Below the pieces are notes generated by a model, which made no database searches, was not told the origin of the DNA, and was given only the letters and a program-made list of their open reading frames with translations. A program made the translations under genes and the position numbers. This document shows, in pieces, positions 31,885 to 42,499 of a DNA stretch of 64,000 nucleotides. This DNA comes from Vagococcus fluvialis (lineage in GTDB: Bacteria; Bacillota; Bacilli; Lactobacillales; Vagococcaceae), in contig NZ_QPJV01000005.1 in assembly GCF_003337315.1 (NCBI RefSeq), forward strand, positions 120,339 through 184,338, read 5' to 3'. Numbering within the stretch: the stretch's first letter is position 1; each line of letters starts with the position of its first letter.

Positions 31885-33102
31885 TTACTTCTGTTTATAA
31901 GTTGAAAGAAAATCTGCTAAACCTTTAGTAGTTGTTTCTAACTGATCCATTTTCGGTAAATACACAATTCTAAAATGATCAGGTGTCATCATATTAAAAC
32001 CTCTCCCATGAACTAGTAACACATGTTTTTCATGGAGAAAATCTAATACAAACTGTTCATCATCACGAATGTTGAATTTTTTAGTATCTATTTTAGGGAA
32101 TATATAAAAAGCTGCTTTTGGTTTTTTAGCTGTTATCCCTGGAATATCATTTAAAGCATTGTAGATAAACTCACGTTGCTCATAAATTCGCCCACCAGGA
32201 AGTAACAGCTCATCTACACTTTGGTAACCGCCAAGAGCTGTTTGAATAATTTGTTGCGATAATACATTAGAACATAAACGCATTGAAGCTAACATATTTA
32301 AGCCTTCAATATACCCTTGAACATGTCTTTTCTCACCACTAATAACCATCCAACCACATCTAAATCCAGCTACGCGATGTGATTTTGATAACCCATTAAA
32401 AGTCACAACACATAAATCAGGTGCTAAAGTTGCGATTGAAACATGCTCTAATCCATCCATCACTAAACGGTCATAAATTTCATCTGAATAAATAATTAAT
32501 TGGTGCTCACGAGCAATTTTTACAATCTCTTCTAAAACTTCTTTTGGATATAAAGCCCCAGTTGGGTTATTTGGATTAATTAAAACAATCGCTTTTGTTC
32601 GACTTGTGATTTTACTTTTAATATCCGCCATATCAGGGTACCATTCAGCTTCTTCATCACACACATAATGAACTGCATTTCCACCAGCTAAGGTAATAGA
32701 TGCTGTCCAAAGTGGATAATCAGGCATGGGAACTAAAATTTCATCTCCATTATCAATTAATCCTTGCATTGACATAGAGATTAACTCACTAACACCATTT
32801 CCTGTATAAATATCGTCAATTCCTACATTTGGAAATCCTTTAAGTTGGCAATATTGTTGAATCGCTTTTCTAGCTGAAAAAATTCCTTTTGAATCTGAAT
32901 AACCTTCTGATTCTCTAGCATTTGTAATTAAATCATGAATAATTTCATTAGGTGCTTTAAAATCAAAAGCTGCTGGATTTCCGGTGTTTAGCTTAATGAT
33001 GTCAATCCCGCGCTTTACCATACGGTCTGCTTCTTCTAACACTGGTCCACGAACATCATAGCTAACATAGTCTAATTTAGACGATTTATTAAAATATTTC
33101 AT
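31885..33102 (-). CDS. PLP-dependent class I/II aminotransferase (AlaT-like)
   Basis: 405 aa. Fold-type I aminotransferase with the PLP lysine in NGLSKSHRVAG (Lys240), LINPNNPTGALYPKEVL, and the Asp/Tyr motif YSDEIYDRL. The start KYFNKSSKLDYVSYDVRGPV closely resembles the AlaA/AlaT group that makes alanine from pyruvate and glutamate. Other small neutral amino acids cannot be excluded. The protein is cytoplasmic and homodimeric by family. It is followed by a thioesterase gene on the same strand upstream, but they are 104 bases apart and need not be co-transcribed. Confidence in aminotransferase is high, in the substrate moderate. Confidence 0.87.
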   Translation of the reverse strand: MKYFNKSSKLDYVSYDVRGPVLEEADRMVKRGIDIIKLNTGNPAAFDFKAPNEIIHDLITNARESEGYSDSKGIFSARKAIQQYCQLKGFPNVGIDDIYTGNGVSELISMSMQGLIDNGDEILVPMPDYPLWTASITLAGGNAVHYVCDEEAEWYPDMADIKSKITSRTKAIVLINPNNPTGALYPKEVLEEIVKIAREHQLIIYSDEIYDRLVMDGLEHVSIATLAPDLCVVTFNGLSKSHRVAGFRCGWMVISGEKRHVQGYIEGLNMLASMRLCSNVLSQQIIQTALGGYQSVDELLLPGGRIYEQREFIYNALNDIPGITAKKPKAAFYIFPKIDTKKFNIRDDEQFVLDFLHEKHVLLVHGRGFNMMTPDHFRIVYLPKMDQLETTTKGLADFLSTYKQK

Positions 33103-33206
33103 ACTTTTTTCCTCCCGAGAAAATCAGTTTAACTTTTTATTAAAATACTCTTATCCCTACTATTTTGCAAGTGTTTTCTTAATATCTAGTATTCAAAAGT
33201 TAAATC

Positions 33207-33941
33207 TTAATCTTTTTTTACCCATTTAATATTAGCTTCAGCACTTACTTCATTTTTTGAGGTAATTGAATGATAGGTAGTGTTCCCATCTACTAATTGG
33301 TAACCACTTGTCACGTCATGTCCGTAAAGAACCTCTTTATTAAATTTAATGGCAATTTTCTCAGGATTGTGACTTTCTAAAAACTCACCTTCTAAGGCAT
33401 CTAAAATCCAATCAAGGTAAACAGCATTATTAACATGTTGATTCAAATCAATATCAAAGTAACGAACGCCATAAGTTTTTTCTTGATTAATTTCTGTTAC
33501 AGGTAGAATTTTTTCACCGCGTTTAATGCGTTTAATTTTTTCTGATTCAAAGGGTGCAATAATAGCTTCGTCTACACTTCCCATTTTTCTCTCATGTAAA
33601 TCCATAATAGCAAAAGTGGTACTCATAAAAGCACACTCGTTGCCTTCTTCGTCATGAACCCAAAAATGACGGTAGCAGAAAAATTTATTATAACTTTCAG
33701 CTTCAGTTGTTAGTTTAATTGTTTCGTGAGCCTTAGGTAGTCTTTTAATGTCAATATCATGTTGTAAAATTATCCAACCAAGGCCAAGGGAAGCCATGTA
33801 TTCATCACTTACTCCTAAACTTTCACTTTGAGCTCCTGAGATTTTGATAAGCATTTTTACTAATGTTGAAATTTTTAAATACTGAGTTCGATCGCACTCA
33901 TAGTACGGAATTTGATGTATTTCTGAATATTGTTTTGCCAC
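33207..33941 (-). CDS. Acyl-ACP thioesterase (double hot-dog)
   Basis: 244 aa. Two hot-dog halves are visible: the first around QIPYYECDRTQYLKIS, the second around YGVRYFDIDLNQHVNNAVY, which includes the Asn/His catalytic motif NQHVNN of FatA-type bacterial thioesterases. It releases free fatty acids from acyl-ACP and so sets chain length or recycles lipids. Length is typical of the lactobacillal/streptococcal members. Soluble and cytoplasmic. The divergent gap to zwf (354 bases) should hold its promoter. Confidence 0.86.
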   Translation of the reverse strand: MAKQYSEIHQIPYYECDRTQYLKISTLVKMLIKISGAQSESLGVSDEYMASLGLGWIILQHDIDIKRLPKAHETIKLTTEAESYNKFFCYRHFWVHDEEGNECAFMSTTFAIMDLHERKMGSVDEAIIAPFESEKIKRIKRGEKILPVTEINQEKTYGVRYFDIDLNQHVNNAVYLDWILDALEGEFLESHNPEKIAIKFNKEVLYGHDVTSGYQLVDGNTTYHSITSKNEVSAEANIKWVKKD

Positions 33942-34295
33942 AGGAACTATCCCCTTTTTTTATTATTTAGTCTAGCATATCAGAAAAAAGGTTGTGACAA
34001 CAGTGTCTGTTTTCAAGAAATATATAAGATTTTATTTATATTTACTTACAAAAATCTTCAAAATTTATCTTTTTTTTCAGTAGAATATACTTTTATAGCA
34101 ACCTTTTGCCCTAATTTTACTTTTTCTAACGTCAGTTGTTTAATTATATCCCACTTCTTTGATTTTTTCTAAATTCTTTACTGAAAAAATTTGAAAAGCA
34201 CTCGAAATAATTGCTTTGTGTGGACTTTACAAGTAGAATATATAATGAATATTATTCAAGGACATTTCATTATTGTTAGGAAAGTAGGATCTGCT
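33942..34295. other. 354-base intergenic region between thioesterase and zwf
   Basis: Very A/T-rich, with no open frame of convincing length and no large hairpin. It must contain the divergent promoters of the thioesterase gene and zwf. On the plus strand TATAAT is at 34241-34246, about 50 bases before the zwf start, and AGGA at 34286-34289 is its ribosome binding site. No -35 hexamer at a normal distance is convincing. Nothing else is recognised. Confidence 0.5.
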
Positions 34296-35810
34296 ATGGT
34301 ACAAGAAAATAAAGCATTATTTATTATATTTGGAGGCACTGGCGATTTAGCCAAAAGAAAACTTTATCCTTCTTTGTTTAGACTATTTAAAAAAGGAAAT
34401 ATTCGTAAGCATTTCGCTGTCATTGGAACTGCTAGACGTGAATGGTCAAACGAACATTTTAGAGAAGTTGTTGCAGAATCTATTGCTTCACTAAATCCAA
34501 CACAAGAAGAACTAACTGAGTTTACAAGTCATTTTTACTATCAAGCACATAATGTTGATAACACGAGTGAATATCAATTATTAGGTAAATTAGCGGATTC
34601 TTTAGATGAAACTTATGATTTAGATGGAAACCGTTTATTCTACTTAGCAATGGCACCACGTTTCTTTGGTACTATTTCTAAACATATTAAATCAGAAAAT
34701 ATTATGACTGAAAAAGGCTTTAACCGTTTAATCATTGAAAAACCATTTGGAACAGATTATAACACTGCACGTGAATTAAATGATGCCATTGCTGGAAGCT
34801 TTAATGAAGAACAGATTTTCCGTATCGACCACTACCTTGGAAAAGAAATGATTCAAAATATTTCTGCTGTTCGTTTTGGAAACAATATTTTTGAGTCTCT
34901 TTGGAATCATAAATACATTGATAATATCCAAGTTACTTTAGCTGAGTCTGTTGGTGTTGAGGAGCGTGGTGGTTATTATGACCAAAGTGGCGCTCTAAAA
35001 GATATGCTTCAAAACCATATTTTACAAGTAGTTGCTTTACTTGCTATGGAACCACCTACAGTCTTTTCAGAAGAAGCGATTCGAACTGAAAAAATTAATG
35101 CTTTAAAATCAATTCGTATTTACAATGAGGAAGAAGTAAAAGAAAACTTTGTTCGTGGTCAATACGGAGTGGGTGAATTAGGTGATCAGACATTTGTTAG
35201 CTATAAAGATGAACCTGGTGTGAGTCCTGATTCGCAAACAGAAACATTTCTTGCTGGTAAATTTATGATTGATAACTTTAGATGGTCTGGCGTACCTTTC
35301 TATGTTCGTACTGGAAAACGTATGACTGAAAAAGGAACGCGTATTAATATTGTCTTTAAGTCAACACCTATTAATGTCTTTAGAGAAAACAATGACTTAA
35401 ATAGCCAATTACCAGAAAATGTCTTAACTATTTACATTCAACCAACAGAAGGTTTTTCATTAACTCTAAATGGAAAAGAAATGGGCGACGGTTTTAACAT
35501 TGATCCTGTAAAACTTGATTATCGTCATTCTCAAGAAAACTTATACAACAGTCCAGAAGCCTATGAAAAATTAATTTTAGACTGCTTAAAAGGGGACGCA
35601 ACAAACTTCACTCACTGGGATGAAGTAGCTAACTCTTGGAAGATTGTTGATATTATTAGAGAAACTTGGGATAAAGGTGACGTTGATTTCCCTAACTACT
35701 CTGCAGGTTCAATGGGACCAGATTGTGCCTTTAATTTACTTGCCAAAGAAAATCGTCAGTGGATTTGGCATCCTGATACTTGGTACAAAGAACAAGGACT
35801 TTTAAAATAG
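34296..35810 (+). CDS. zwf: Glucose-6-phosphate 1-dehydrogenase
   Basis: 504 aa when begun at the ATG of MVQENKALF, which has AGGA 6 bases before it; a longer upstream frame is not typical. NADP-binding motif GGTGDLAKRK (13-22), the active-site signature RIDHYLGKE (176-184), and the substrate-binding FRWSGVPFYVRTGKRM are intact. It feeds glucose-6-phosphate into the oxidative pentose phosphate pathway, making NADPH. Length is usual for Gram-positive Zwf. It is monocistronic, with a promoter in the preceding 354-base gap and a strong terminator after the stop. gnd is not in the window. Confidence 0.95.
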   Translation: MVQENKALFIIFGGTGDLAKRKLYPSLFRLFKKGNIRKHFAVIGTARREWSNEHFREVVAESIASLNPTQEELTEFTSHFYYQAHNVDNTSEYQLLGKLADSLDETYDLDGNRLFYLAMAPRFFGTISKHIKSENIMTEKGFNRLIIEKPFGTDYNTARELNDAIAGSFNEEQIFRIDHYLGKEMIQNISAVRFGNNIFESLWNHKYIDNIQVTLAESVGVEERGGYYDQSGALKDMLQNHILQVVALLAMEPPTVFSEEAIRTEKINALKSIRIYNEEEVKENFVRGQYGVGELGDQTFVSYKDEPGVSPDSQTETFLAGKFMIDNFRWSGVPFYVRTGKRMTEKGTRINIVFKSTPINVFRENNDLNSQLPENVLTIYIQPTEGFSLTLNGKEMGDGFNIDPVKLDYRHSQENLYNSPEAYEKLILDCLKGDATNFTHWDEVANSWKIVDIIRETWDKGDVDFPNYSAGSMGPDCAFNLLAKENRQWIWHPDTWYKEQGLLK

Positions 35811-35848
35811 AGATAAAAGTTACTTCTATTACAACGTTTAATAAAAAC

Positions 35849-35882
35849 AGAGCTGTCAGATAAACTGACAGCTCTATTTTTT
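35849..35882. terminator. Bidirectional terminator after zwf
   Basis: AGAGCTGTCAG (35849-35859) pairs with CTGACAGCTCT (35865-35875), with A-run before and ATTTTTT after. It lies between converging zwf and the opuC permease. Confidence 0.88.
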
Positions 35883-35889
35883 ATATTCT

Positions 35890-36572
35890 TTATCCTTTTT
35901 CTAGTACTTCTTTATTTCCAACTTTAGAACTTGGGTCTAATTTTTTCTCCACTAGCCCAAGTAACCAGTCAGTAATAATTGCCATTAAAGCTGTTGGTAA
36001 TGCCCCAACTAAAATAATCGCTGTTCCATCTGTGGCATTAGTTCCTCTAATAATAATATCTCCAAGGCCACCTGCACCAACAAATGAACCAATAGCAGTA
36101 ATACCAATTGCCACCACTAAAGCATTTCTAAGACCTGCCATAATCACTGAAACTGATAAAGGCAATTCAATCAAATACAATCGTTGGAATTTTGTCATTC
36201 CCATTCCTTTTCCTGCATCTAAAATATCTTCATCAACTTGTCTCATGCCTGTATAGGTATTAGAAATAATGGTAGTAGTGAATACAGAAAGACTGTCACA
36301 ATCACTGTGTTAACACCTAAACCTAAGCCTAACATTAAAATTGAAACCATAGCTAGTGAAGGAATAGTTTGGATCACGTTGGCTGCACCAATTACCCAAC
36401 CAGCTAAATTTTTTCTTCTTGAAATAAAAATCCCAATCGGAATTCCGATAATCGCTGCAAAAAGCACACCATAGGCTGAAATCAAGAAATGACGGATAAA
36501 TTGTGTTAAAACATACCCACTATTTTGTTGAAGATAGTAAATAAACTGCTCAAAAACATTCATGTTCTCCAT
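35890..36572 (-). pseudogene. opuCD: OpuCD-type osmoprotectant ABC permease, interrupted by a frameshift
   Basis: Two overlapping frames together make one normal permease of about 225 aa. The first (36572 to 36243, 109 aa) holds TM segments up to LYSLLP and then reads into FLIPIQA and TGA. The second (36246 to 35890, 118 aa) resumes with MRQVDEDILDAGKGMGMT, the EAA-loop sequence that follows directly in intact homologues. Restoring one base in the Pro codon at about 36270-36272 would join them as LLP-IISNTYTG-MRQ. The ATGA overlap of stop and start could allow coupled translation of two halves. Natural mutation and assembly error are both possible. Confidence 0.8.
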
Positions 36573-37504
36573 TACTTACTCTCCTCCTCAAAAAATTTAT
36601 TCTCTCTTAAAAATTGTTTTGCGACGTTTTCTGGTTCTAAGAGATTATTATCTGCTTCAAAATTTAAACGCTGCATCGTTTCAGTATCAACTTTTCCAGA
36701 TAGTTTTTCCAAAATCGGTTTTAATTCAGGTTTAGACTTAATTAACTCTTCACTCATAACAATACTTGCATCATATGGCGGGAAAAATTTTAAATCATCT
36801 TCTAAAACAACTAAATCATAACTAGAGATTCGGCCATCTGTTGAATAACCTAAGACTACATCCATTTTCCCAGCAGCAACAGCATCATAAACTAAACCAA
36901 TTTGCATAGGATACACTTTTCCAAAATCAACATTATACTCATCAGAGAAAGCTTTATACCCATCTCCATCTCTATTCATCCAAGACGTATCTACACCAGC
37001 TGTTAATTGCCCGGCTACTTCTTTTAAATCACTGATTTTTTCTAAATCATATTTTTCTGCTGTTGATTTAGAAACCATAAAAGCATAGGTATTAGCAAAT
37101 CCATAAGAAGGTAACCACTCTTGATTGTAACGTTTTTTAAACTCTTCACTAACAATTTCAAAAGCTTTATCTGGTTCTTTTTCTGGAGGTAAATTAAGAG
37201 TCCCACTAAGGTCTGTTCCTGTGTATCTACCAGCAGAAATATTGATATCTTTATTAACCATAGCGTTATGAGCTACTGTGCTGGTCCCTAGATTATTAAT
37301 CATTACGACTTCTTCATCTGTGTAATATTCAATCATTTGTTTGACCATATTGGCTAAAATCTGGTTCTCACTTGTTGCCATAGAACCAATAGCTATTCGG
37401 TCACTATTTCGACTGGAACTTCCTAATCCTGGAAATCCACAGGCACTGAGGATAAATACTAAACTAGCTAAACTTATTAACAGTATTGATTGTTTCTTTT
37501 TCAT
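36572..37504 (-). CDS. opuCC: Osmoprotectant ABC transporter substrate-binding lipoprotein
   Basis: 310 aa. Signal peptide with lipobox LSAC puts the lipid-bearing Cys at about residue 22. The remainder is an OpuAC/ProX-type binding domain: [19 protein letters not shown] and [13 protein letters not shown]. These bind glycine betaine, carnitine or choline in an aromatic cage on the outer face of the membrane. It is encoded between the two permease genes, in the conserved opuC order CA-CB-CC-CD, with a 4-base overlap with opuCB and the CD gene just downstream. The precise ligand cannot be read from sequence. Confidence 0.9.
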   Translation of the reverse strand: MKKKQSILLISLASLVFILSACGFPGLGSSSRNSDRIAIGSMATSENQILANMVKQMIEYYTDEEVVMINNLGTSTVAHNAMVNKDINISAGRYTGTDLSGTLNLPPEKEPDKAFEIVSEEFKKRYNQEWLPSYGFANTYAFMVSKSTAEKYDLEKISDLKEVAGQLTAGVDTSWMNRDGDGYKAFSDEYNVDFGKVYPMQIGLVYDAVAAGKMDVVLGYSTDGRISSYDLVVLEDDLKFFPPYDASIVMSEELIKSKPELKPILEKLSGKVDTETMQRLNFEADNNLLEPENVAKQFLRENKFFEEESK

Positions 37505-38139
37505 AATGAGGTCTCCCCTTTCTGACTTGGGGATAACTTCTTCTCAACTAACCCTAATAAAAAGTCACTTAATAGAGCTAAGACAATAACTGGCAACGTA
37601 CCACCTATAATTAAGGCTGGTTTATACAGATTCAAGCCACCAAAAATTAAATCTCCTAAACCACCACCACCAATGTATGAGGCAAGTGTAGCCCAGGCTA
37701 TCACATAAATAGCGCCTAAGCGAATACCACGCATAATTGTAGGCATAGCAAGTGGTAATTCAACCATACGAATTAATTCTAAATTAGTCATGCCCATTCC
37801 TTTTGCTGCATCAACTAAATTACTATCAACTTTCTTCACACCTAAGTACGTGTTTCTTAAAATTGGTAACAAGGAATAAATAAACAATGCCACAATGGCC
37901 GTTGTTTTCCCTACACCAAATAATGGAATAAACATGGTTAATAAAGCTAGAGAGGGAATTGTTTGAAGTAAACTAGCAAAGCCAATCACAATGTTGGCTG
38001 TTTTTTTAGTACGAGTTAAGGCTATTCCTAGAGGAACTGCTACTAAAATTCCTAAGAATAATGCCACAAAAGAAATATATAAATGTTCTGTCGTTTTTAC
38101 GACTAAATCATTACCGTATTCTTGTAAGAATTGTTCCAT
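37501..38139 (-). CDS. opuCB: Osmoprotectant ABC transporter permease
   Basis: 212 aa with about five or six TM segments ([38 protein letters not shown]; and others). The EAA loop [21 protein letters not shown], which docks on the ATPase, is intact. This is the first of two permeases in the opuC operon; the second (CD) is frameshifted. If CD is truly broken, this one would have to work as a homodimer or the system would be dead. It overlaps the end of opuCC by 4 bases and follows opuCA by a single base. Confidence 0.9.
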   Translation of the reverse strand: MEQFLQEYGNDLVVKTTEHLYISFVALFLGILVAVPLGIALTRTKKTANIVIGFASLLQTIPSLALLTMFIPLFGVGKTTAIVALFIYSLLPILRNTYLGVKKVDSNLVDAAKGMGMTNLELIRMVELPLAMPTIMRGIRLGAIYVIAWATLASYIGGGGLGDLIFGGLNLYKPALIIGGTLPVIVLALLSDFLLGLVEKKLSPSQKGETSL

Positions 38140-38140
38140 C

Positions 38141-39316
38141 TTATAACTCCTCCTGTTCTAAAACAGGGGACTCAACAGCTGTTGCTGCAAGTGGATCCTC
38201 TTCTCCCCAAATTGTTTCATACACCATATCAACTAAAGAAGAACGAGTAATAATCCCGATTAATTTTTTATCTTTATCCACAACAGGGACATATTTTAAT
38301 CCTCGTTTCAGAATTTTTTGAATCGCATTACGTAAAAGTGCCGTATCACGAATAAAGAATACATCTGAATTTAATATATCTCCGACAATCGTTGTTCTAC
38401 CTCGTTGATTATTAATCATCTCAACATCAATAAAACCTCGTAATACATTTTGTTTATCCACAACAAGTAACGTATCCACACGTTTTTCACGCATTAATCG
38501 AATGGCTTCTGACACAGATTTATCCGGAGTAATAGAAATAGCTTGTTGATTAACAACTTCACCAACTGTAATGTAATCTTGCTGGCTGTGAATAAGTCTT
38601 TCTTCACCGATTAGTTCACGGACAAATTCATTAGCTGGGTTTTTCAAAATATTTTCTGGCGTGTCACACTGAACTACTTTACCGTGACTCATAATCACAA
38701 TTTTAGTAGCTAATTTTAACGCCTCGTCCATATCATGAGTAACAAACACAATAGTTTTACCCATTTTTTCTTGAAGTTCTTTTACAAAGTCTTGCAAGGC
38801 ATCCCTTGTAATTGGATCTAGTGCACCAAAAGGCTCATCCATCAAAACAATATTTTGGTCAGCTGCTAAAGCTCTGACAACTCCGATTCGCTGTTGTTGT
38901 CCACCTGAGAGTTCATGTGGATATCTGTCTAACATATCAACAGGTAACTCTACTAAACGAATCATCTGCTCAGCAATTTCTTTGCGCTCTTGTTCTGGCC
39001 ATTTTAATAACTTAGGCACTAAGGTGATATTGTCCCTGATTGTCATATGAGGAAGTAAACCAATATTTTGAATAACATATCCTACACTACGTCTTAATTC
39101 AACAGGGTTAATATCTCGAATATTTTTGCCATCAATTAAAATATTACCTGATGACGGCTCAATCATTCGATTAATCATTCTCATGGCAGTTGTCTTCCCA
39201 CTTCCACTTGTACCAATAAAACAAATAAACTCACTATCGTCAAAGGATAATGAGATGTCTGATACAGCTTTCTTATTACCCTTATAAATTTTGGTAACAT
39301 TCTGAAATTCGATCAT
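38141..39316 (-). CDS. opuCA: Osmoprotectant ABC transporter ATP-binding protein with CBS domains
   Basis: 391 aa. Walker [10 protein letters not shown] (35-43), signature LSGGQQQR, Walker [11 protein letters not shown] and H-loop VTHDMDEAL are intact. A tandem CBS pair occupies about 250-375 ([36 protein letters not shown]), which in OpuCA/OpuA senses ionic strength or cyclic-di-AMP and switches uptake of betaine-type solutes. First gene of the opuC operon. A 7-1-7 palindrome lies about 60 bases before the ATG. ATG follows AAGGAGATG. Regulation by ions or cyclic-di-AMP is known for relatives and assumed here. Confidence 0.92.
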   Translation of the reverse strand: MIEFQNVTKIYKGNKKAVSDISLSFDDSEFICFIGTSGSGKTTAMRMINRMIEPSSGNILIDGKNIRDINPVELRRSVGYVIQNIGLLPHMTIRDNITLVPKLLKWPEQERKEIAEQMIRLVELPVDMLDRYPHELSGGQQQRIGVVRALAADQNIVLMDEPFGALDPITRDALQDFVKELQEKMGKTIVFVTHDMDEALKLATKIVIMSHGKVVQCDTPENILKNPANEFVRELIGEERLIHSQQDYITVGEVVNQQAISITPDKSVSEAIRLMREKRVDTLLVVDKQNVLRGFIDVEMINNQRGRTTIVGDILNSDVFFIRDTALLRNAIQKILKRGLKYVPVVDKDKKLIGIITRSSLVDMVYETIWGEEDPLAATAVESPVLEQEEL

Positions 39317-39377
39317 TCTAACATCTCCTTATTTTTTTAACTCTATCTACTAATCATCCCTTATTTTTCGACTTAAT

Positions 39378-39392
39378 GCAAATCATTTGCAA
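39378..39392. promoter_or_regulatory. 7-1-7 palindrome upstream of opuCA
   Basis: TGCAAATCATTTGCA is a perfect 7-1-7 palindrome about 62-76 bases before opuCA. Its geometry is that of dimeric HTH operators such as those of the Fur family, but the sequence fits no box I know well. Confidence 0.4.
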
Positions 39393-39414
39393 TTTTTACA
39401 ATCAAACTTAAAAA

Positions 39415-39448
39415 AAACAGAAGCTAATCAGACGATTAACTTCTGTTT
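39415..39448 (-). terminator. Terminator of ileS
   Basis: AAACAGAAG-x-TAATC pairs with GATTA-x-CTTCTGTTT around a 4-base loop; on the minus strand it runs into a T-tract. It lies 7 bases past the ileS stop. Confidence 0.8.
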
Positions 39449-39454
39449 GGTATC

Positions 39455-42241
39455 TTATTCTAAACCTTCTACTAAAGCTTCTGGGAAGTTTTCTTCTACA
39501 ATTGTTGCACAGCGGTGGCATAGGTTAGATAATTTTTCATGACTACCTACATCTTCTTTAACAGCGCGACAACGTTGACATGTTTCACCTGTTGCTTTTT
39601 CAACTAAAACAGCCATTGACTCAAATGATAAAGCTTTTTCAGGTACTTCAGTTCCTACAGGAGCAATTTCTAAGCCTGAAACAATTAAAACTTGTTCTAA
39701 ATTAGCATTTAATGCTTCAAATAAAACTTTTGTTGCTTCATTTGGATAAAGAGTTACTTTTGCTTCAAATGATTTCCCAATTAATTTTTCATTACGAGCT
39801 TCTTCAAGAGCTTTAAGAACATTGTCTCTTAATGGCATGAAGTTATTCCATAATTCTAAAATATCATCTTGGTCAGCATAAGTTGTGTAACCAGGTAATT
39901 CAGCTAATTGCACATACTCTTCTTCTTCTTGTAAGTATTCCCAAATCTCTTCAGCTGTATGTGGTAAGATTGGTGTCATTAATTTAGTTAATGCCACTAA
40001 TACTTCATAGAAAACAGTTTGCATAGCACGACGGTCATAGTTATTTTCAGCTTCGATATAAACCACATCTTTAGCAAAGTCTAAGTAGAATGAAGATAAT
40101 TCATTGTTACAGAAATTGACTAAGCTCTTATACACAGTTGAGAATGAATAACTGTCATATCCTTTTTCTCTAATTGTTTTAATTTCTTGATTTAAGCGAA
40201 CCATTAAATATTTATCCACAGAACGTAAATCTTCATAAGCTACTGCATCTTTTTTAGCATCAAAATCTGATGTGTTAGCTAATAAGAAACGCATAGTGTT
40301 ACGGATTTTACGGTAAACTTCAGCAATTGAGTTTAATGTATTCATATCCACACGAACATCTGATTCATAATCCACACTAGCTACCCACAGACGTAAGATA
40401 TCAGCACCTAATTGATTAGTTACTTTACCAGGTTCAATTGTGTTTCCTAATGATTTACTTTGTTTACGGCCTTGAGGGTCTAATGTAAATCCTTGAGAAA
40501 TAACAGCTTTATATGGAGATACTCCGTTAATAGCCACACTTGTTGTAATACTTGAGTTAAACCAACCACGGTATTGGTCAGAACCTTCTAAGTATAAATC
40601 AGCTGGGAATGTTAAGTTCTCACGTCCTCTTAAAACAGCTTCATGAGAAGAACCTGAGTCAAACCATACGTCCATAATATCAGTTTCTTTTGTAAATTCG
40701 CCATTTGGACTACCTGGGTGAGTAAATCCTTCTGGTAATAAATCTTTAGCTTCACGTTCATACCAAACTCTTGAACCATGTTCAGCAAATAAATTAGCAA
40801 TATACTCAATTGTTTCTGGTGTAATGATTGCTTCTTCATTTTCAGCGTAGAAAATTGGTAATGGTACACCCCATGCACGTTGACGAGAAATTACCCAATC
40901 CCCACGGTCACGAACCATATTGTAAAGGCGTGTTTTACCCCAAGGAATAATCCAATCTACTTTTTCAATTTCAGTTAAAATATTATCTCTAAATTTATCG
41001 ATTGAAGCAAACCATTGTGGTGTTGCACGGAAAATAACTGGTTTTTTAGTTCTCCAATCATGTGGATAACTATGTGTAAAGAAGTCTAATTTTAATAGCG
41101 CTCCTTTTTCTTCAAGTAATTCAGTAATCATTGGGTTAGCTTTGTCATAGAATACTCCTTCAAATCCTGGAGCTTCTTCTGTAAAGCAACCACGATTATC
41201 AACAGGTGAGATAACTTCGATTCCATATTTACGAGAAACAATGTAGTCATCTTCCCCGTGTCCAGGTGCTGTGTGGACTAAACCAGTACCAGCATCTAAA
41301 GTAACATGATCTCCTAAAATTAATTGAGATTCACGGTCGTAGAATGGATGTTGTGCAGTCATACCTTCTAACACATCACCTTTGTATTCTTCAATGATTT
41401 CTGGATTTTCCCAACCAATTGCATTTGATACAGTTTCAAGTAATTCTTTAGCTACAACATATTTTTTACCATCCACTAAAACAGTAACGTAATCAAAAGT
41501 CGCATTAACAGTAATTGCCAAGTTAGCAGGTAACGTCCAAGGAGTTGTTGTCCAGATAACAAAGTTAACATCATCAGCTAACTTACCTTTTCCATCCTTT
41601 ACTTTAAAAGCAACATAAATAGATGCTGATTTAACATCTTTATATTCAATCTCAGCCTCAGCTAATGATGACTCACTAGATGGTGACCAGTAAATTGGTT
41701 TTAGACCTTTATAGATATAACCTTTTTCAGCCATTTTACCAAAAACACGAATTTGAGCTGCTTCGTAATCAGGAGTTAAAGTGACATATGGGTTATCCCA
41801 CTCGCCAGCAATACCTAAACGTTTAAAATCTTCTCTTTGAGTATCTACTTGTGTTAAAGCATACTCTTCACATTTTTTAAGGTATTCTGCACGTGACATT
41901 TCTTTACGCTTAACACCTTTATTTGTAAGAACTTGCTCGATTGGTAGACCATGAGTATCCCAACCAGGTACGTAAGGAGCTCTAAAACCTGCCATTGATT
42001 TAGAACGCACAATAATGTCTTTACTGATTTTGTTTAAAGCATGTCCTAAATGGATATTTCCGTTAGCATAGGGAGGTCCATCATGTAAAACAAATGTCGG
42101 TTTACCTTCGTTTAACTCTTGACGACGCTCATAAATATTATTTTCTTCCCAACCTTTTTGCCACTCTACTTCTCTGTTAGGTAAGTTCCCACGCATTGGA
42201 AAACCTGTTTTACCTAAGTGTAATGTTTCTTTTGTTTTCAT
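39455..42241 (-). CDS. ileS: Isoleucyl-tRNA synthetase
   Basis: 928 aa when started at the ATG of [15 protein letters not shown], the normal bacterial start, with AGGAAAAAGGAT before it; the longer frame runs into the T-box terminator. Class I signatures are [11 protein letters not shown] (HIGH) and [10 protein letters not shown] (KMSKS). The editing domain (around [13 protein letters not shown]) and a C-terminal zinc-binding block with CQRCRA and NLCHRCA are present. It charges tRNA-Ile and clears mischarged valine. Expression is controlled by the T-box leader at about 42262-42480. The zinc-finger C-terminus is the type usual in Firmicutes. Confidence 0.96.
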   Translation of the reverse strand: MKTKETLHLGKTGFPMRGNLPNREVEWQKGWEENNIYERRQELNEGKPTFVLHDGPPYANGNIHLGHALNKISKDIIVRSKSMAGFRAPYVPGWDTHGLPIEQVLTNKGVKRKEMSRAEYLKKCEEYALTQVDTQREDFKRLGIAGEWDNPYVTLTPDYEAAQIRVFGKMAEKGYIYKGLKPIYWSPSSESSLAEAEIEYKDVKSASIYVAFKVKDGKGKLADDVNFVIWTTTPWTLPANLAITVNATFDYVTVLVDGKKYVVAKELLETVSNAIGWENPEIIEEYKGDVLEGMTAQHPFYDRESQLILGDHVTLDAGTGLVHTAPGHGEDDYIVSRKYGIEVISPVDNRGCFTEEAPGFEGVFYDKANPMITELLEEKGALLKLDFFTHSYPHDWRTKKPVIFRATPQWFASIDKFRDNILTEIEKVDWIIPWGKTRLYNMVRDRGDWVISRQRAWGVPLPIFYAENEEAIITPETIEYIANLFAEHGSRVWYEREAKDLLPEGFTHPGSPNGEFTKETDIMDVWFDSGSSHEAVLRGRENLTFPADLYLEGSDQYRGWFNSSITTSVAINGVSPYKAVISQGFTLDPQGRKQSKSLGNTIEPGKVTNQLGADILRLWVASVDYESDVRVDMNTLNSIAEVYRKIRNTMRFLLANTSDFDAKKDAVAYEDLRSVDKYLMVRLNQEIKTIREKGYDSYSFSTVYKSLVNFCNNELSSFYLDFAKDVVYIEAENNYDRRAMQTVFYEVLVALTKLMTPILPHTAEEIWEYLQEEEEYVQLAELPGYTTYADQDDILELWNNFMPLRDNVLKALEEARNEKLIGKSFEAKVTLYPNEATKVLFEALNANLEQVLIVSGLEIAPVGTEVPEKALSFESMAVLVEKATGETCQRCRAVKEDVGSHEKLSNLCHRCATIVEENFPEALVEGLE

Positions 42242-42261
42242 ATCCTTTTTCCTCTCTTTTT

Positions 42262-42480
42262 TGGCAATAAAAAAAGACTCCTCCCTATAAAAGGGACGAA
42301 GTCTTCGTGTTACCACCCATATTTTCAGTCTAAAAAACTAGACGTACTCTTTCATGATAACGGTCTTTAACCGGAAATAACCTACTATAATTTTCAGTTA
42401 TTCATTAAATGAAGGATCTTTCTTACTTTAGAGTCTTATTGGGTTTCCACTAGTTCCCAACTCACTGAAAGAATAAAATA
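42262..42480 (-). ncRNA. Ile T-box riboswitch leader
   Basis: On the minus strand the leader ends with the T-box GGGTGGTAACACG (42306-42318), whose TGGT pairs with the tRNA CCA end. Next comes the terminator GACTTCGTCCC / GGGAGGAGTC with a T-run (42270-42303). Stem I features include GTTGGGAACTAGTGGAAACC near 42445-42465. ATC at 42415-42417, in the sequence AAAGATCCTTC, is the likely isoleucine specifier codon; this is inferred from position and not proven. It senses uncharged tRNA-Ile and allows read-through into ileS. Confidence 0.88.
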
Positions 42481-42499
42481 AGCTTTTCTATTTCATTTA

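Noticed and set aside
35890..36572. Programmed ribosomal frameshifting in opuCD
   Set aside because: There is no slippery heptamer or stimulating structure visible at the join; a simple one-base loss explains it better.
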